DNA from: a virus
DNA length: 64,000 nucleotides
Virus record (IMG/VR): IMGVR_UViG_3300024348_000026
Span: 1 to 64,000 of that record
Reading direction: 5' to 3' (one strand)
In this document: piece after piece, positions 37,635 to 46,148 of the stretch
Position numbering within the stretch: the stretch's first letter is position 1
How the letters are laid out: each line of letters opens with the position of its first letter
Translations under genes and position numbers: made by a program
Notes under the pieces: model-generated
The model's input: only the letters and a program-made list of their open reading frames with translations
Databases searched by the model: none
What the model was told of the DNA's origin: nothing

Positions 37635-38207
37635 TTAAATAAGTTTGAATTTTGTGACGATAAATAGGATTCCTCCTATGATTGCTGCGGCGACAAGGGT
37701 ATAAATAATCCCCTTAACCATTTTGCCCAAAGCTACATTACCAGCTTGATCGGCGGCTTGATCTTTTAATGATATGATTGTTTTGTCTGATTCTTTAGCT
37801 TCTACCTTAAGTTTCCCAGCCTCTTGCTTGCTATATAAAGCTGCCGTCTCTAGTTCTGCTGAATTTATTGTTAGTGATTTTGTTGCCGCCTCTAAGAATT
37901 TAACCTTAAAATTTATAGCGTCCCAATTCTTATAATTTTCTTCTATCTGCTCTAAAGTCGCCGTTCCAGATTTTTTCATCTGTGCCGCAAGGAACTTTCC
38001 TTTTTCTGTGTCTATTTGTAAGGATTTGATATCAGCATTAACGGTTTTGATTTCTTGCTTTACTTTCGTGGCTATTCTTGCCGTATTAGTTGTTGCTTCT
38101 GCGACAACTGCCGCTCTTGGAGCCACAGGACTAATCACAATTGCTTTTGGATGGCAAGAAGCCACGCAAAATAACATTAAAACAAAAGCAAAAATCTTAT
38201 TTTTCAT
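37635..38207 (-). CDS. unimolecular spanin (u-spanin) candidate
   Basis: 190 aa. Lipoprotein signal ending LMLFCVASC (Cys18) at the N-terminus. A long coiled-coil periplasmic region (residues 40-160) follows. A C-terminal membrane span (GIIYTLVAAAIIGGILFIV) is capped by KFKLI. An outer-membrane lipoyl anchor plus an inner-membrane span in one chain is the defining layout of u-spanins such as T1 gp11. Confidence 0.75.
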   Translation of the reverse strand: MKNKIFAFVLMLFCVASCHPKAIVISPVAPRAAVVAEATTNTARIATKVKQEIKTVNADIKSLQIDTEKGKFLAAQMKKSGTATLEQIEENYKNWDAINFKVKFLEAATKSLTINSAELETAALYSKQEAGKLKVEAKESDKTIISLKDQAADQAGNVALGKMVKGIIYTLVAAAIIGGILFIVTKFKLI

Positions 38208-38413
38208 TTATCATCCAGTATTTGTATTCTGAAATTTTCAAATCCATATTTTAAAAGAGCGTGATATAGTTTTGTTTGGCGTTTGCAATTTAAATTACGA
38301 TAAGTTGAAATTCTTCGGTTAATATTCACCGAACGACCAACATAACACTTGTTGGAAGGAGAGGTTAAATAATATATTCCAGATTTTTTATTCATGTTAA
38401 TTTCATAATCCAT
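38204..38413 (-). CDS. GIY-YIG nuclease domain, short
   Basis: 69 aa. KSGIYYLTSPSNKCYVGRS followed by RRISTYRNLN and LYHALLKYGFENF covers the GIY-YIG core with the catalytic Arg, but the usual DNA-binding domain and the distal Glu region are missing. Possibly a truncated homing endonuclease. Overlaps the spanin gene by 4 nt. Confidence 0.8.
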   Translation of the reverse strand: MDYEINMNKKSGIYYLTSPSNKCYVGRSVNINRRISTYRNLNCKRQTKLYHALLKYGFENFRIQILDDK

Positions 38414-38610
38414 TCGAACTTCTGTCTAATTATCTCCGACAATTCTCGCCCAAGATAATCGTTCCATTCTTTCTCAAGTGGTTTTACACAAGAACGGATA
38501 GAATGGTCGCCATAAGGAAAGCCAACTTCATGTTCGTGGGTATATTGTTCTACATTTTGGAAGTTGTGAATAAAAGGTTCTTCGTCCAAATATCTCCACA
38601 ATTTATTCAT
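38392..38610 (-). CDS. hypothetical protein
   Basis: 72 aa, acidic, unrecognised. Overlaps the GIY-YIG gene by 22 nt. Confidence 0.55.
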   Translation of the reverse strand: MNKLWRYLDEEPFIHNFQNVEQYTHEHEVGFPYGDHSIRSCVKPLEKEWNDYLGRELSEIIRQKFEWIMKLT

Positions 38611-38740
38611 TTAATCAATGGAATCATCAAACTTGGCAAAAGATTCCAAGCAGATCCTGAAAAATTCATCAAAAAGTAATTTTATTCTGATTAAAACAAT
38701 TCTGGAGAAATACTTGGCAAAAAATGTGTAATTAACAATA

Positions 38741-39079
38741 ATGCCAAGACACTTACAGTCCGAAATACATTCTGATTTCTCATCAAATACTGGTGTCTGG
38801 GCGAATTATAAAACTTTAATAATTGGACTTTACGACAGCTCTCAAGATCCATTAAAAACAGATTTTGATAATCACTTGATTAGGGAATATAATCGCAAAA
38901 TTCATAATCTTGGTCAAAACACCAGTTTATTTATAACACCTTTCGATGCTGGATATAGGTTTGTCGGTGAACAGATACCAGATTTAAATTATGTTTTCGT
39001 GTATACTATAGACGATCAACAAGTCTTTACAAATACAGATGAAGCTGTTCAAGTTCCAGATAACTATGCTAACTCTTAA
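38741..39079 (+). CDS. hypothetical protein (MPRHLQS start)
   Basis: 112 aa, first gene of the plus-strand module. Starts MPRHLQSEIHSDFSSN, a sequence found again at the start of a minus-strand gene at 42.5 kb. Unrecognised; context suggests a virion or adhesin accessory. Confidence 0.65.
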   Translation: MPRHLQSEIHSDFSSNTGVWANYKTLIIGLYDSSQDPLKTDFDNHLIREYNRKIHNLGQNTSLFITPFDAGYRFVGEQIPDLNYVFVYTIDDQQVFTNTDEAVQVPDNYANS

Positions 39080-39091
39080 TATTTAATAAAA

Positions 39092-40378
39092 ATGACAAAA
39101 CTTACCACATCCACAGACGTATCAACTTTTTTAGCAGCAGCAAATAAACAAGCAGCCGTCGCAATCCTCGGTCTGCGTAATATTTTAACTGTGTTATCAG
39201 CTGCCGAACGCAAGAACGCTGCCACTTACACAGGAGCGAATTCAGCCTCGGTAGGATACACTCGTGTTTTTCAATCCGACCTTCCTGGTATTCTATGGAC
39301 ATTGATAGACAGTGATGTAACTCTCGACGCTTCATGGATTGGACAACCTTACACAGTCGATCCTGATGGTGACGTAATTGTAAGCATGGAGCTTGCGGAT
39401 ATTACAGGTACAGTTCCTGATCGGAATGTATTAGGTGTCAGTGGAAATCAACTGCGACTAGGTGATGGAGTGACAACCAACGGAGTTGATGTATTTAATC
39501 TTCCGCCAGATCTCGGAATGAACGCATTTACGCTGGGAATGACATCAACGGAATTTCGACTATCCGCAAAGTTCACATACACCAAGACAACTGCCCCAAC
39601 AGGATCGGTAAACGTGGGTGGCGGAGCGACTCATGTCAAGTTTCTGCGTTGGGATGGGACGTATCATACCGTTCGCAAGGCAGTCAGTGGTGATACGTCC
39701 TTCGCCGCAGCCGATTGGGGTGCAGCACCTCTCACTCCCTACAACACACGGTTGCCCAAATATGGAGCGATTTGCCCGTGCGATTCCGCAGGAAATCCTA
39801 TTGGTTATCTGACCTTTTTCAGCTGTACCACTAACGAACTTACCACTTTTTCAGGAACAGGTTTGTCATCTTTGCTCTCCCTCAACCTCTACGGCAACCA
39901 ACTTACCACATTTTCAGGAGCAGGTTTGTTATCGTTGACGTCCCTCGACCTCCAAAGCAACCAACTTACCACTTTCTCAGGCACAGGCATGTCATCTTTG
40001 ACCTCCCTCGGCCTCTACGGCAACCAACTTACCACATTTTCAGGAGCAGGTTTGTTATCGTTGACTTCCCTCGACCTCCAAAGCAACCAACTTACCACTT
40101 TCTCAGGCACAGGTTTGTCATCTTTGACATGGCTCCGCACCCAAAACAACCAACTTACCAGCATCCTAGCTACTGGTTTGGATTTATCTTTCAACGTTAC
40201 CTCGCTTTTCTCGGCTATTAGTAGTAATAATTTATCTTTTGAGGCGTTGCAGGCTTTCGTGAACTCGCTGGCAGTTACCACCACTGGTAAGATAAAGTAT
40301 GGCGGAAATCCTGGATCAACTGCTTTTGCGGCTTGGTTGACAACAGAGAATGATAAAGATTACATCTGGCTTAATTAG
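39092..40378 (+). CDS. leucine-rich-repeat surface/fibre protein
   Basis: 428 aa. The N-terminal 245 residues are of unknown fold. Residues about 248-355 hold five near-identical 21-residue leucine-rich repeats (LTTFSGTGLSSLTSLDLQSN type) plus a diverged sixth. GC content is well above the surrounding genome. LRRs suggest a binding surface; a role in host recognition is inferred only. Confidence 0.75.
   Translation: MTKLTTSTDVSTFLAAANKQAAVAILGLRNILTVLSAAERKNAATYTGANSASVGYTRVFQSDLPGILWTLIDSDVTLDASWIGQPYTVDPDGDVIVSMELADITGTVPDRNVLGVSGNQLRLGDGVTTNGVDVFNLPPDLGMNAFTLGMTSTEFRLSAKFTYTKTTAPTGSVNVGGGATHVKFLRWDGTYHTVRKAVSGDTSFAAADWGAAPLTPYNTRLPKYGAICPCDSAGNPIGYLTFFSCTTNELTTFSGTGLSSLLSLNLYGNQLTTFSGAGLLSLTSLDLQSNQLTTFSGTGMSSLTSLGLYGNQLTTFSGAGLLSLTSLDLQSNQLTTFSGTGLSSLTWLRTQNNQLTSILATGLDLSFNVTSLFSAISSNNLSFEALQAFVNSLAVTTTGKIKYGGNPGSTAFAAWLTTENDKDYIWLN
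39832..40160 (+). repeat. tandem LRR-coding repeats (63 bp, 126 bp higher order)
   Basis: 63-bp units alternate between two types (GTG-SS and GAG-LL), so identity is highest at a 126-bp spacing: the copy starting near 39898 recurs near 40024 almost unchanged. This indicates recent duplication of two-repeat blocks. Confidence 0.8.
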
Positions 40379-40410
40379 CCATAACCATACCCTCATACCC
40401 AAAACACGCT

Positions 40411-40860
40411 ATGCCAAAATACTACAACGCTAAAGAGGACGCTGACGGAAACTACGTCTCAGCCAACCATACAAGATATACCATCATAGAAACTGACTCT
40501 GCCGATGTCTATATTCCTGTCGGAAGACAAAGTGAAATGATCTCCTATGATTCTATAGAGGATTTTTTGCCGATGATAGGATTAGAGCTCGTGGAGGTGC
40601 ATACGTTTCCAGTTCCAGAACCAACAGCAGAGGAGCTGCAAGCACGGATTATTGAAGGAGCACTCGCTGCCGCTTCTGCCGTGTATGACTCCCTTCCCAA
40701 AGGCAAGCAAGCCTTGTGGGAACAAGTCAGATTGGCTGTGCATGCAGCTATACTTGCTGGCGACTTGGCAGGAGCTAGGGAAATTCTCGAAACCGTACCG
40801 ATCATTTATCCAGATATGCCCGCAGACCGTGACTCATTCCTAGCTCTCTTTCCTGTATGA
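40411..40860 (+). CDS. hypothetical module protein
   Basis: 149 aa. Beta-rich N-terminal part, then an alanine-rich helical part (AALAAASAVYDSLPKGKQ). Its position between two putative surface proteins suggests an assembly or accessory role. Overlaps the next gene by 4 nt. Confidence 0.6.
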   Translation: MPKYYNAKEDADGNYVSANHTRYTIIETDSADVYIPVGRQSEMISYDSIEDFLPMIGLELVEVHTFPVPEPTAEELQARIIEGALAAASAVYDSLPKGKQALWEQVRLAVHAAILAGDLAGAREILETVPIIYPDMPADRDSFLALFPV

Positions 40861-42038
40861 TGAAACTTCGCGGTGGTAACGGTCCGACAATGCGGGTGGC
40901 ACAGCTATCAGACGTAGCAGGATCGGCGCAGTATAATCCTGTGAGTGTCTATCTCACTGGAGGATCTTCCTCTGCACAGACGTTGCAAGATGCCAATTTT
41001 ATCACTTACACAGGCGCGACTTACTATCGGCAAGGCAATGTTGTGATCGAAGGCTTGGGAAATGCTGTAATCATCAACCTTGATCCTAGTGTAGGGACTG
41101 TCGCATCAGACGGGACAATCACCCGCTTATCTTCTGGGATTATGCGTTTGCTTATAAAGACCTCACACCTCACCTTACCGCTTGTTTGTGATCTGACGAC
41201 TGTTTCGGCTGCTCCAGAACAGCCTAATCAGTTTGTATCAACGGTTGCAGGATCACTTGCTGCACACCTTCAAGGACAAGTGGATAATCGCATTAACAAC
41301 ACAATGTCCATGGCAGTTAATGGCTTGGTGTTTTCCACGCAAAACCACGCCACTCAAAGCTACGTCCGCAATCCTAATCTTTGGTGTGCCGATGTAAATC
41401 TAACTTGTATCAGCCCATGGAACTCCAACGGGGCGAACACAAAAGCAGGGACACTTATCACGCCACGCCACGCACTCAACGCAACGCACTACGAATACAA
41501 CGTGGGAAATACAGTCAGGTTCGTGGCACAGGATGGAACGGTTCACAACCGCACGATCACAGGCAAAGCGCGGCATCCTAATTATGTGCCGTATACTCCT
41601 GATCTGACCATTTACACTCTCGCCTCAAACCTTCCTGTGGGAATCACACCGTGCAAGTTGATGCCGTCAAACTGGGCGAGCTATCTGGTGCATAATGTAA
41701 ACAATCGCCCTCCCGCTCTTGGGCTTGATCAGGAGGAAAAGGCTTTGATTATCGACTTTTACACCGATGGAGCGTTCCTTACTCCTACCGACTCGGATCG
41801 TCGCATCTTCGATGAAAGCAAGATTGGCGGTGATAGTGGCAATCCAGCGTTCCTGATTGTCAACGGCGAGCTGGTGCTCGTCACTGTTTGGACCTACGGT
41901 GGTGCGGGATCTGGCACGCCAGTTGCCAACTTTATCGCAGACCTTAACGCTATGATTGTCACAGCGGATGCTCAAGCAGGAGTGTCCACAGGCTACACCG
42001 TAACCGAAGCGGATTTCTCCGCGTTTCCTAGCTACTAA
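40857..42038 (+). CDS. trypsin-fold serine protease-like virion protein
   Basis: 393 aa. The second half carries a complete chymotrypsin-type triad in order: LITPRHALN (His205), TPDLTIYTL (Asp249) and IGGDSGNPAF (Ser327). The N-terminal 180 residues look like a fibre-attachment or trimer region. It might self-process or cleave a host surface protein. Confidence 0.75.
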   Translation: MMKLRGGNGPTMRVAQLSDVAGSAQYNPVSVYLTGGSSSAQTLQDANFITYTGATYYRQGNVVIEGLGNAVIINLDPSVGTVASDGTITRLSSGIMRLLIKTSHLTLPLVCDLTTVSAAPEQPNQFVSTVAGSLAAHLQGQVDNRINNTMSMAVNGLVFSTQNHATQSYVRNPNLWCADVNLTCISPWNSNGANTKAGTLITPRHALNATHYEYNVGNTVRFVAQDGTVHNRTITGKARHPNYVPYTPDLTIYTLASNLPVGITPCKLMPSNWASYLVHNVNNRPPALGLDQEEKALIIDFYTDGAFLTPTDSDRRIFDESKIGGDSGNPAFLIVNGELVLVTVWTYGGAGSGTPVANFIADLNAMIVTADAQAGVSTGYTVTEADFSAFPSY

Positions 42039-42179
42039 TAATAAATAACGAGCTACAACGTAGCCATATTGAGCGATACATTGGATTGCTTGACGGTTAA
42101 GGTATATCACTAATATAAAGTAGTATTATACTTAGTTTGGACTAAATATGTTTATTGATTCATGGTTTTTTTTTTTGCT
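42039..42179. other. intergenic gap, AT-rich
   Basis: Between convergent genes. Contains a run of T and a repeated ACTTTATT/ATAATAAT pattern but no clean GC hairpin. I see no gene. Confidence 0.4.
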
Positions 42180-42473
42180 TTATTTTTTATAATAATTAAA
42201 AAAACACTTCATCACTTCCATATTAATATTTTTGAAGTGATTAGCTGGAAGCAGTTTCGTAGGAACTAATTCTCGCAACTCCTTACAATCGTATAAACTC
42301 TTACGACGAGACCAGCAAGCCGTCATAAACACATATTGATAATAATAAAGATAAATATTCGCATTTTGGGCATATATTTCGGGGCTAGTAATATTAAATT
42401 TTTTGATTAAATTCAACGACCTTCTTTCACAAGAATGTTCACAATGTATTTTGCTTTGTAGGTGTCGAGGCAT
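42180..42473 (-). CDS. hypothetical protein (MPRHLQS start)
   Basis: 97 aa. Begins MPRHLQSKIHCEHSCE, like the first gene of the plus-strand module but in the opposite orientation. The rest is Tyr/Lys-rich and unrecognised. Flanks the GC-rich module as a distant inverted copy. Confidence 0.6.
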   Translation of the reverse strand: MPRHLQSKIHCEHSCERRSLNLIKKFNITSPEIYAQNANIYLYYYQYVFMTACWSRRKSLYDCKELRELVPTKLLPANHFKNINMEVMKCFFNYYKK

Positions 42474-42498
42474 TTAATCCTTTTGCACCAAAAAAGAA

Positions 42499-42687
42499 CT
42501 AAATCTCTTTCAAAAAGACCGCTCTTGTATCTTCTCCAAAAATAATCGCCTGTCCTTGGGCATGAATATCTGCCGCTTGTCTGTCGTCTTCTCTAAAAGA
42601 AATCGTCAATCCTTTTAGAAGGTGATGCGTCCCTTTAAATGAATAAATATACTTTTTGGCTTTAGGAGTTTTTTTGTCTTTTTTCAT
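42499..42687 (-). CDS. hypothetical basic protein
   Basis: 62 aa, Lys-rich N-terminus (KKDKKTPKAKKY), unrecognised. Confidence 0.6.
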   Translation of the reverse strand: MKKDKKTPKAKKYIYSFKGTHHLLKGLTISFREDDRQAADIHAQGQAIIFGEDTRAVFLKEI

Positions 42688-42705
42688 GTGTGTAAATGTT
42701 TGTTT

Positions 42706-42966
42706 TTAAGAAATAGTCATCTTGGACAGGTAGTTTAAAACAGTCTGAATGGCCATTTCCGCTTCAGAAGCGTCTCTAAGGATTTTATCTTCTGACCAAC
42801 GGTGGGAGGTCGCAAATTCCTCAGTAATCATTAGTTTTTTGGTGAAAGGATCTACCCAATGCTCGGGCGACCATCCTGCCATTTTTCTTATTGTCTCAAT
42901 GGCTACTCTTTTTTGTTCGCAAGGGGACAATTCCGCCTCGATAAAGGTTGTTGCTTTCACTTTCAT
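42706..42966 (-). CDS. hypothetical protein
   Basis: 86 aa from MKVKATTFIEAELS; the promoter with a 9-nt leader supports this start. Contains RKMAGWSPEHWVDP. Unrecognised. Confidence 0.65.
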   Translation of the reverse strand: MKVKATTFIEAELSPCEQKRVAIETIRKMAGWSPEHWVDPFTKKLMITEEFATSHRWSEDKILRDASEAEMAIQTVLNYLSKMTIS

Positions 42967-42975
42967 TCTTTGGAG

Positions 42976-43004
42976 AATGTAAACCAAAAACTTACGTTTG
43001 TCAA
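42976..43004 (-). promoter_or_regulatory. sigma70-type promoter, 9-nt leader
   Basis: TTGACA, 17 bp, TACATT, nine nt to ATG. Confidence 0.65.
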
Positions 43005-43007
43005 CTT

Positions 43008-43661
43008 TTATTTGATAAATTCGCCGCATTTTTGAGGACCATTATCATAGTAGACCTTCTGGGATTTGGGATATTCTGGAATTATTTGGTATTTTAATTT
43101 GCCGAGCATCTCTTTTTTCTGCTTTTTTGAACCAACAAAATAGAAGTATCTGTGTTTTGGCGAGGGTTTTATCTTTTCAATATTATTCTCCCTTGCCCAT
43201 TCTGCGGGTTTTGTTATGCCGAACTTGTCTCTGAGGGTCATTGGGTGGGTTGGTTTCCCGTCAACCATATAAAGGCAATCGTGGGACACTGTTGGCCCTG
43301 TATATATCCAGTTTGTCGCTTGGTAAACAATTCCGCTGTGTCCGTGGGCAGAGTCCGCATAACTCACTATGGCGCAAAATCTTTCTTTCAGCATTTTGAT
43401 TGACTGACTTATCAAAAACGATGCGGCGTTATTGATTCCATTATCAACAACTAATCTAGTCAATTCGTATAGGCGAAAATCTCTGTTTTCAAAAGCGTAT
43501 TTTTGAATAGGGGAAGATGGTTGGCCAAAACAGCAAACGCCAATCAGTTTTTCTTCGCTATAAAGCCCAAATCCTTCCCAAAAAATACCTAATCTTTTTG
43601 AATAATGTTTGTTTGACACAACAAGATCTGCCGTGCGACGATCTATTGATTTAACGATCAT
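43008..43661 (-). CDS. Mom-like DNA-modification acetyltransferase
   Basis: 217 aa. NKHYSKRLG, GVCCFGQPSSP, YELTRLVVDNG, NAASFLISQSIKML, SYADSAHGHSG and YQATNWIYTG reproduce the GNAT-like core of phage Mu Mom and relatives, which modify adenine in phage DNA to resist restriction. The equivalent modification here is inferred. Confidence 0.8.
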   Translation of the reverse strand: MIVKSIDRRTADLVVSNKHYSKRLGIFWEGFGLYSEEKLIGVCCFGQPSSPIQKYAFENRDFRLYELTRLVVDNGINNAASFLISQSIKMLKERFCAIVSYADSAHGHSGIVYQATNWIYTGPTVSHDCLYMVDGKPTHPMTLRDKFGITKPAEWARENNIEKIKPSPKHRYFYFVGSKKQKKEMLGKLKYQIIPEYPKSQKVYYDNGPQKCGEFIK

Positions 43662-43918
43662 TTATAAAGACCTTTTTTGTCTATCCCTAATGAAAAATTA
43701 ATTTCCCTACCCCATAAATAAATTGCAAAACCAGAAAGCTCCCAATGTTTAGCATAGTGCTGAAAACGAAAGCGAGGCAGCCATCGAAATTTTGGACTCC
43801 CTCCGTCACAAAATACTCTAATTCGTCTGGTCCATATAATTGTCTTACAATGTAATGGGTAAGTCCAAGTTCGCTCGATAAATTCGCGAATAGGATTTTT
43901 TAATTTTAAAGTTTTTAT
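43658..43918 (-). CDS. hypothetical protein, probable non-ATG start
   Basis: About 86 aa reading KNPIREFIERTWTYPLHCKT, then DGGSPKFRWLPRFRF and GFAIYLWGREINF, clearly protein-like. No ATG, GTG or TTG lies between the upstream stop and the conserved part; ATA or ATT is the only option seen. Coupled by ATGA to the Mom-like gene. Confidence 0.6.
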   Translation of the reverse strand: MKTLKLKNPIREFIERTWTYPLHCKTIIWTRRIRVFCDGGSPKFRWLPRFRFQHYAKHWELSGFAIYLWGREINFSLGIDKKGLYK

Positions 43919-43929
43919 GGATTTAAAAA

Positions 43930-44220
43930 TTAGAGATTAATTAATGTCGGAGCTAATTGTTCTAGCTCTACACTAATATTTCTGACTTCTTTAGTTTCTA
44001 TTTCTTTAGAAATAAACCTTAATTCTTTTACTTTTTTATAAAAAATAGAAAAGCATTCGTCCTGTTCGAAGGATTTTTTTAAAAATTTATCGTAAATACT
44101 GTCGGGATGGACTTCGTAACGAGTTGGATCTACTTGTCTTTCGATTGGATCGTAATTGCTTCTGCCGATGATATAGTCAAAAATATCCTTTGAGTTGACC
44201 TTGATGGATCGTCCGTTCAT
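43930..44220 (-). CDS. hypothetical protein
   Basis: 96 aa, acidic, helical. Opening GRSIKVNSKDIFDYIIGRSN is unrecognised. Confidence 0.6.
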   Translation of the reverse strand: MNGRSIKVNSKDIFDYIIGRSNYDPIERQVDPTRYEVHPDSIYDKFLKKSFEQDECFSIFYKKVKELRFISKEIETKEVRNISVELEQLAPTLINL

Positions 44221-44242
44221 TATTTATTTATATTGTGCGAGG

Positions 44243-44271
44243 AGTTTACTCTTGAAATTTAGAAATGTCAA
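44243..44271 (-). promoter_or_regulatory. sigma70-type promoter with 22-nt leader
   Basis: TTGACA, 17 bp, TAAACT. Lies next to the end of the fibre gene. Confidence 0.65.
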
Positions 44272-44275
44272 GATT

Positions 44276-45796
44276 TTAAATTATAATCCAGCCCGATCCA
44301 GTAGATTTAACAGTGATTGAATCGGGGCCATTGATTGATATAGCTAATTCTTCATCAATTAATTCAGAGTTATATCCTTCTAATATTACAATACACGAAT
44401 TAGACGCTTTTAATTCAAATACTTGACCATCAATGCCAACCGCTGTTGGAAGAGCGACTGTGCATGAGGCTGTCGCATGAATAGTGTGATCGGTTAATGA
44501 AAATATTGTATTTATCGAGGTCGCCCTATATCTACTGCGGACTCCTCCAGAGAAAATGACTGTTGTTGAAAAGTTTTTCTCGCCTGAAATCTCTTGATTT
44601 CCAGTTAATAAAACTGCGCCACTTAATGAATCAATGAACCCACTAGGATTTGTGATGGGATAATAATTTCCTGTAGCATTTTCAAGATCATTAATTTGTC
44701 CCTGCAAATAACCACTAGCGCCAGAAACATAAGATTGTAAATATCCAGTTGTGGCAACAAGATCTCCGTTTGAATAAATATTTGCCGCAGATAAATTATA
44801 AATTCCTAAATCTACGTCTTTAATCGCTCCTTCGTATGGAAGGTAGTCGCTTAGTAATACATGAACTGGAACTGGCAGAAGCACTCTAACTGGCGTTGTC
44901 CCGCCAAATTGAAAATCATAAGAGGGGCTTGAGCCTCCCCTGATTTTTGTTCCATAAAATTTTAAAATAACCCTGTCGGAAGCGTCGAAAACTCCATCAT
45001 TAAATACCGCAGCCGCAAAAAATTGAACATAAAAGTCTTCTGTGACTTCTAAGGTTTCGCTGCTCATTGCTATTAATTCTTCTGTCCCGCCAGAATCTCT
45101 TTTATGAACTTCAAAATGAAAAGTAGCTTTTGAGGAAGTTGATCCCCCTGTTTTTTTAATATTTCCTATTGTCGTGATATTAAATATACCTAAATCTCCA
45201 ACAAGAAGCCCTGATTCAGAAGCTAATGACGCTATTAATTGGTCGCTTCCCGTTATTGGACCTGTGGGAATATTTAAAGCTGGATCGTCATAATTTACAT
45301 CTAGCGGCGTTGTCACTAGTTTATAATATCCGCTTATGTCAGAAGTCGCAGAGGTTGGATATAAAGTTAAAGAGGAAGCTAGATCCTCTACTTTTACATA
45401 AGATGTATTATCTAACGATCCGTCTCCTTTTATAAAATCAAAGGAAGTTCCCGATGGACGAATGATTTGTCCAGTAACCAAATTGGAGTATTCGCCAGAA
45501 TTTAAATGATAATAGTTTCCGCTCTCACCTCCTTGAACTCCAAAAAGTAGATTGTGATCAATTTGGTCTGCCCCTCCTTTTAAATGAGATTCTGCATGTA
45601 AAAAATAATCATAAATATTAACATTTGGCGGATTTCCGCTCTGTTCTATAGAGACATTAATTGTGTCCCCGCTTTGTGTAATTGATAAATTGGGAAGATC
45701 TCCCGTATTATTTATAGAAATATTGGGCGTATTTCCCGAATCACTGATCGACAAATTAATACTTGGAACAATGAACGTATAAAGGATTTCGCTCAT
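44276..45796 (-). CDS. tail fibre-like structural protein
   Basis: 506 aa. Residues 10-60 are short repeats of the type SISDSGNTPNISINNTG, about 11 residues long. Then HAESHLKGGADQIDHNLLFG and EYSNLVTGQ, a fibre-type connector. The rest is beta-rich with GYLQSYVSGASGYLQGQIND (possible trimer helix) and a FSTTVIFSGG region. Opposite strand to the tail-tip genes nearby. Confidence 0.7.
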   Translation of the reverse strand: MSEILYTFIVPSINLSISDSGNTPNISINNTGDLPNLSITQSGDTINVSIEQSGNPPNVNIYDYFLHAESHLKGGADQIDHNLLFGVQGGESGNYYHLNSGEYSNLVTGQIIRPSGTSFDFIKGDGSLDNTSYVKVEDLASSLTLYPTSATSDISGYYKLVTTPLDVNYDDPALNIPTGPITGSDQLIASLASESGLLVGDLGIFNITTIGNIKKTGGSTSSKATFHFEVHKRDSGGTEELIAMSSETLEVTEDFYVQFFAAAVFNDGVFDASDRVILKFYGTKIRGGSSPSYDFQFGGTTPVRVLLPVPVHVLLSDYLPYEGAIKDVDLGIYNLSAANIYSNGDLVATTGYLQSYVSGASGYLQGQINDLENATGNYYPITNPSGFIDSLSGAVLLTGNQEISGEKNFSTTVIFSGGVRSRYRATSINTIFSLTDHTIHATASCTVALPTAVGIDGQVFELKASNSCIVILEGYNSELIDEELAISINGPDSITVKSTGSGWIII

Positions 45797-46128
45797 TTTG
45801 TCTTATTTTGAATGATTGCGACTGCTCCGTAAAGCAGTTTTTTTGAACACTCGTCCTCTTGATCGAGAAAAATGTCGTAGGAGCTTGCGGCTTCCTCTAG
45901 AGCGCAAGTTTGCCCTGTAGTTAAAAAAAGGACTGCTGTTCCACTCGCGGCATTTAATATCTGAGTATTGAATACTGCTTGAAGAGAGTCGTCAAAATCT
46001 CTTCTTATTTCTCCCGTTAAGGACGCTCCTGAAAGATTATATGGAGATCCATCCCTATTTGTAAGCGTTATTCCCCAGCCAAAACAGGTTCTTTTTTCAA
46101 CGGTTATATCGTATAAAGCTGCACTCAT
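45793..46128 (-). CDS. fibre/baseplate accessory protein
   Basis: 111 aa. TCFGWGITLTNRDGSPYNLS, GASLTGEIRRDF and YDIFLDQEDECSKKLLYG resemble the small BppU-like domain proteins that accompany phage fibres. ATGA overlap with the fibre gene supports joint expression. Confidence 0.65.
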   Translation of the reverse strand: MSAALYDITVEKRTCFGWGITLTNRDGSPYNLSGASLTGEIRRDFDDSLQAVFNTQILNAASGTAVLFLTTGQTCALEEAASSYDIFLDQEDECSKKLLYGAVAIIQNKTK

Positions 46129-46129
46129 C

Positions 46130-46148
46130 AGAAGGTTTTACACCTTCT
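46130..46148 (-). other. hairpin abutting a start codon
   Basis: AGAAGG and CCTTCT enclose TGTAAAA; the minus-strand hairpin ends 1 nt before the ATG of the accessory gene. No T-run follows on that strand, so it is not a typical terminator. It could control translation. Confidence 0.45.

Noticed and set aside
38741-42473. Invertible fibre cassette using the inverted MPRHLQS segments as recombination sites
   Set aside because: The inverted sequences are only about 70 percent identical over some 35 bp, and no invertase gene is visible.
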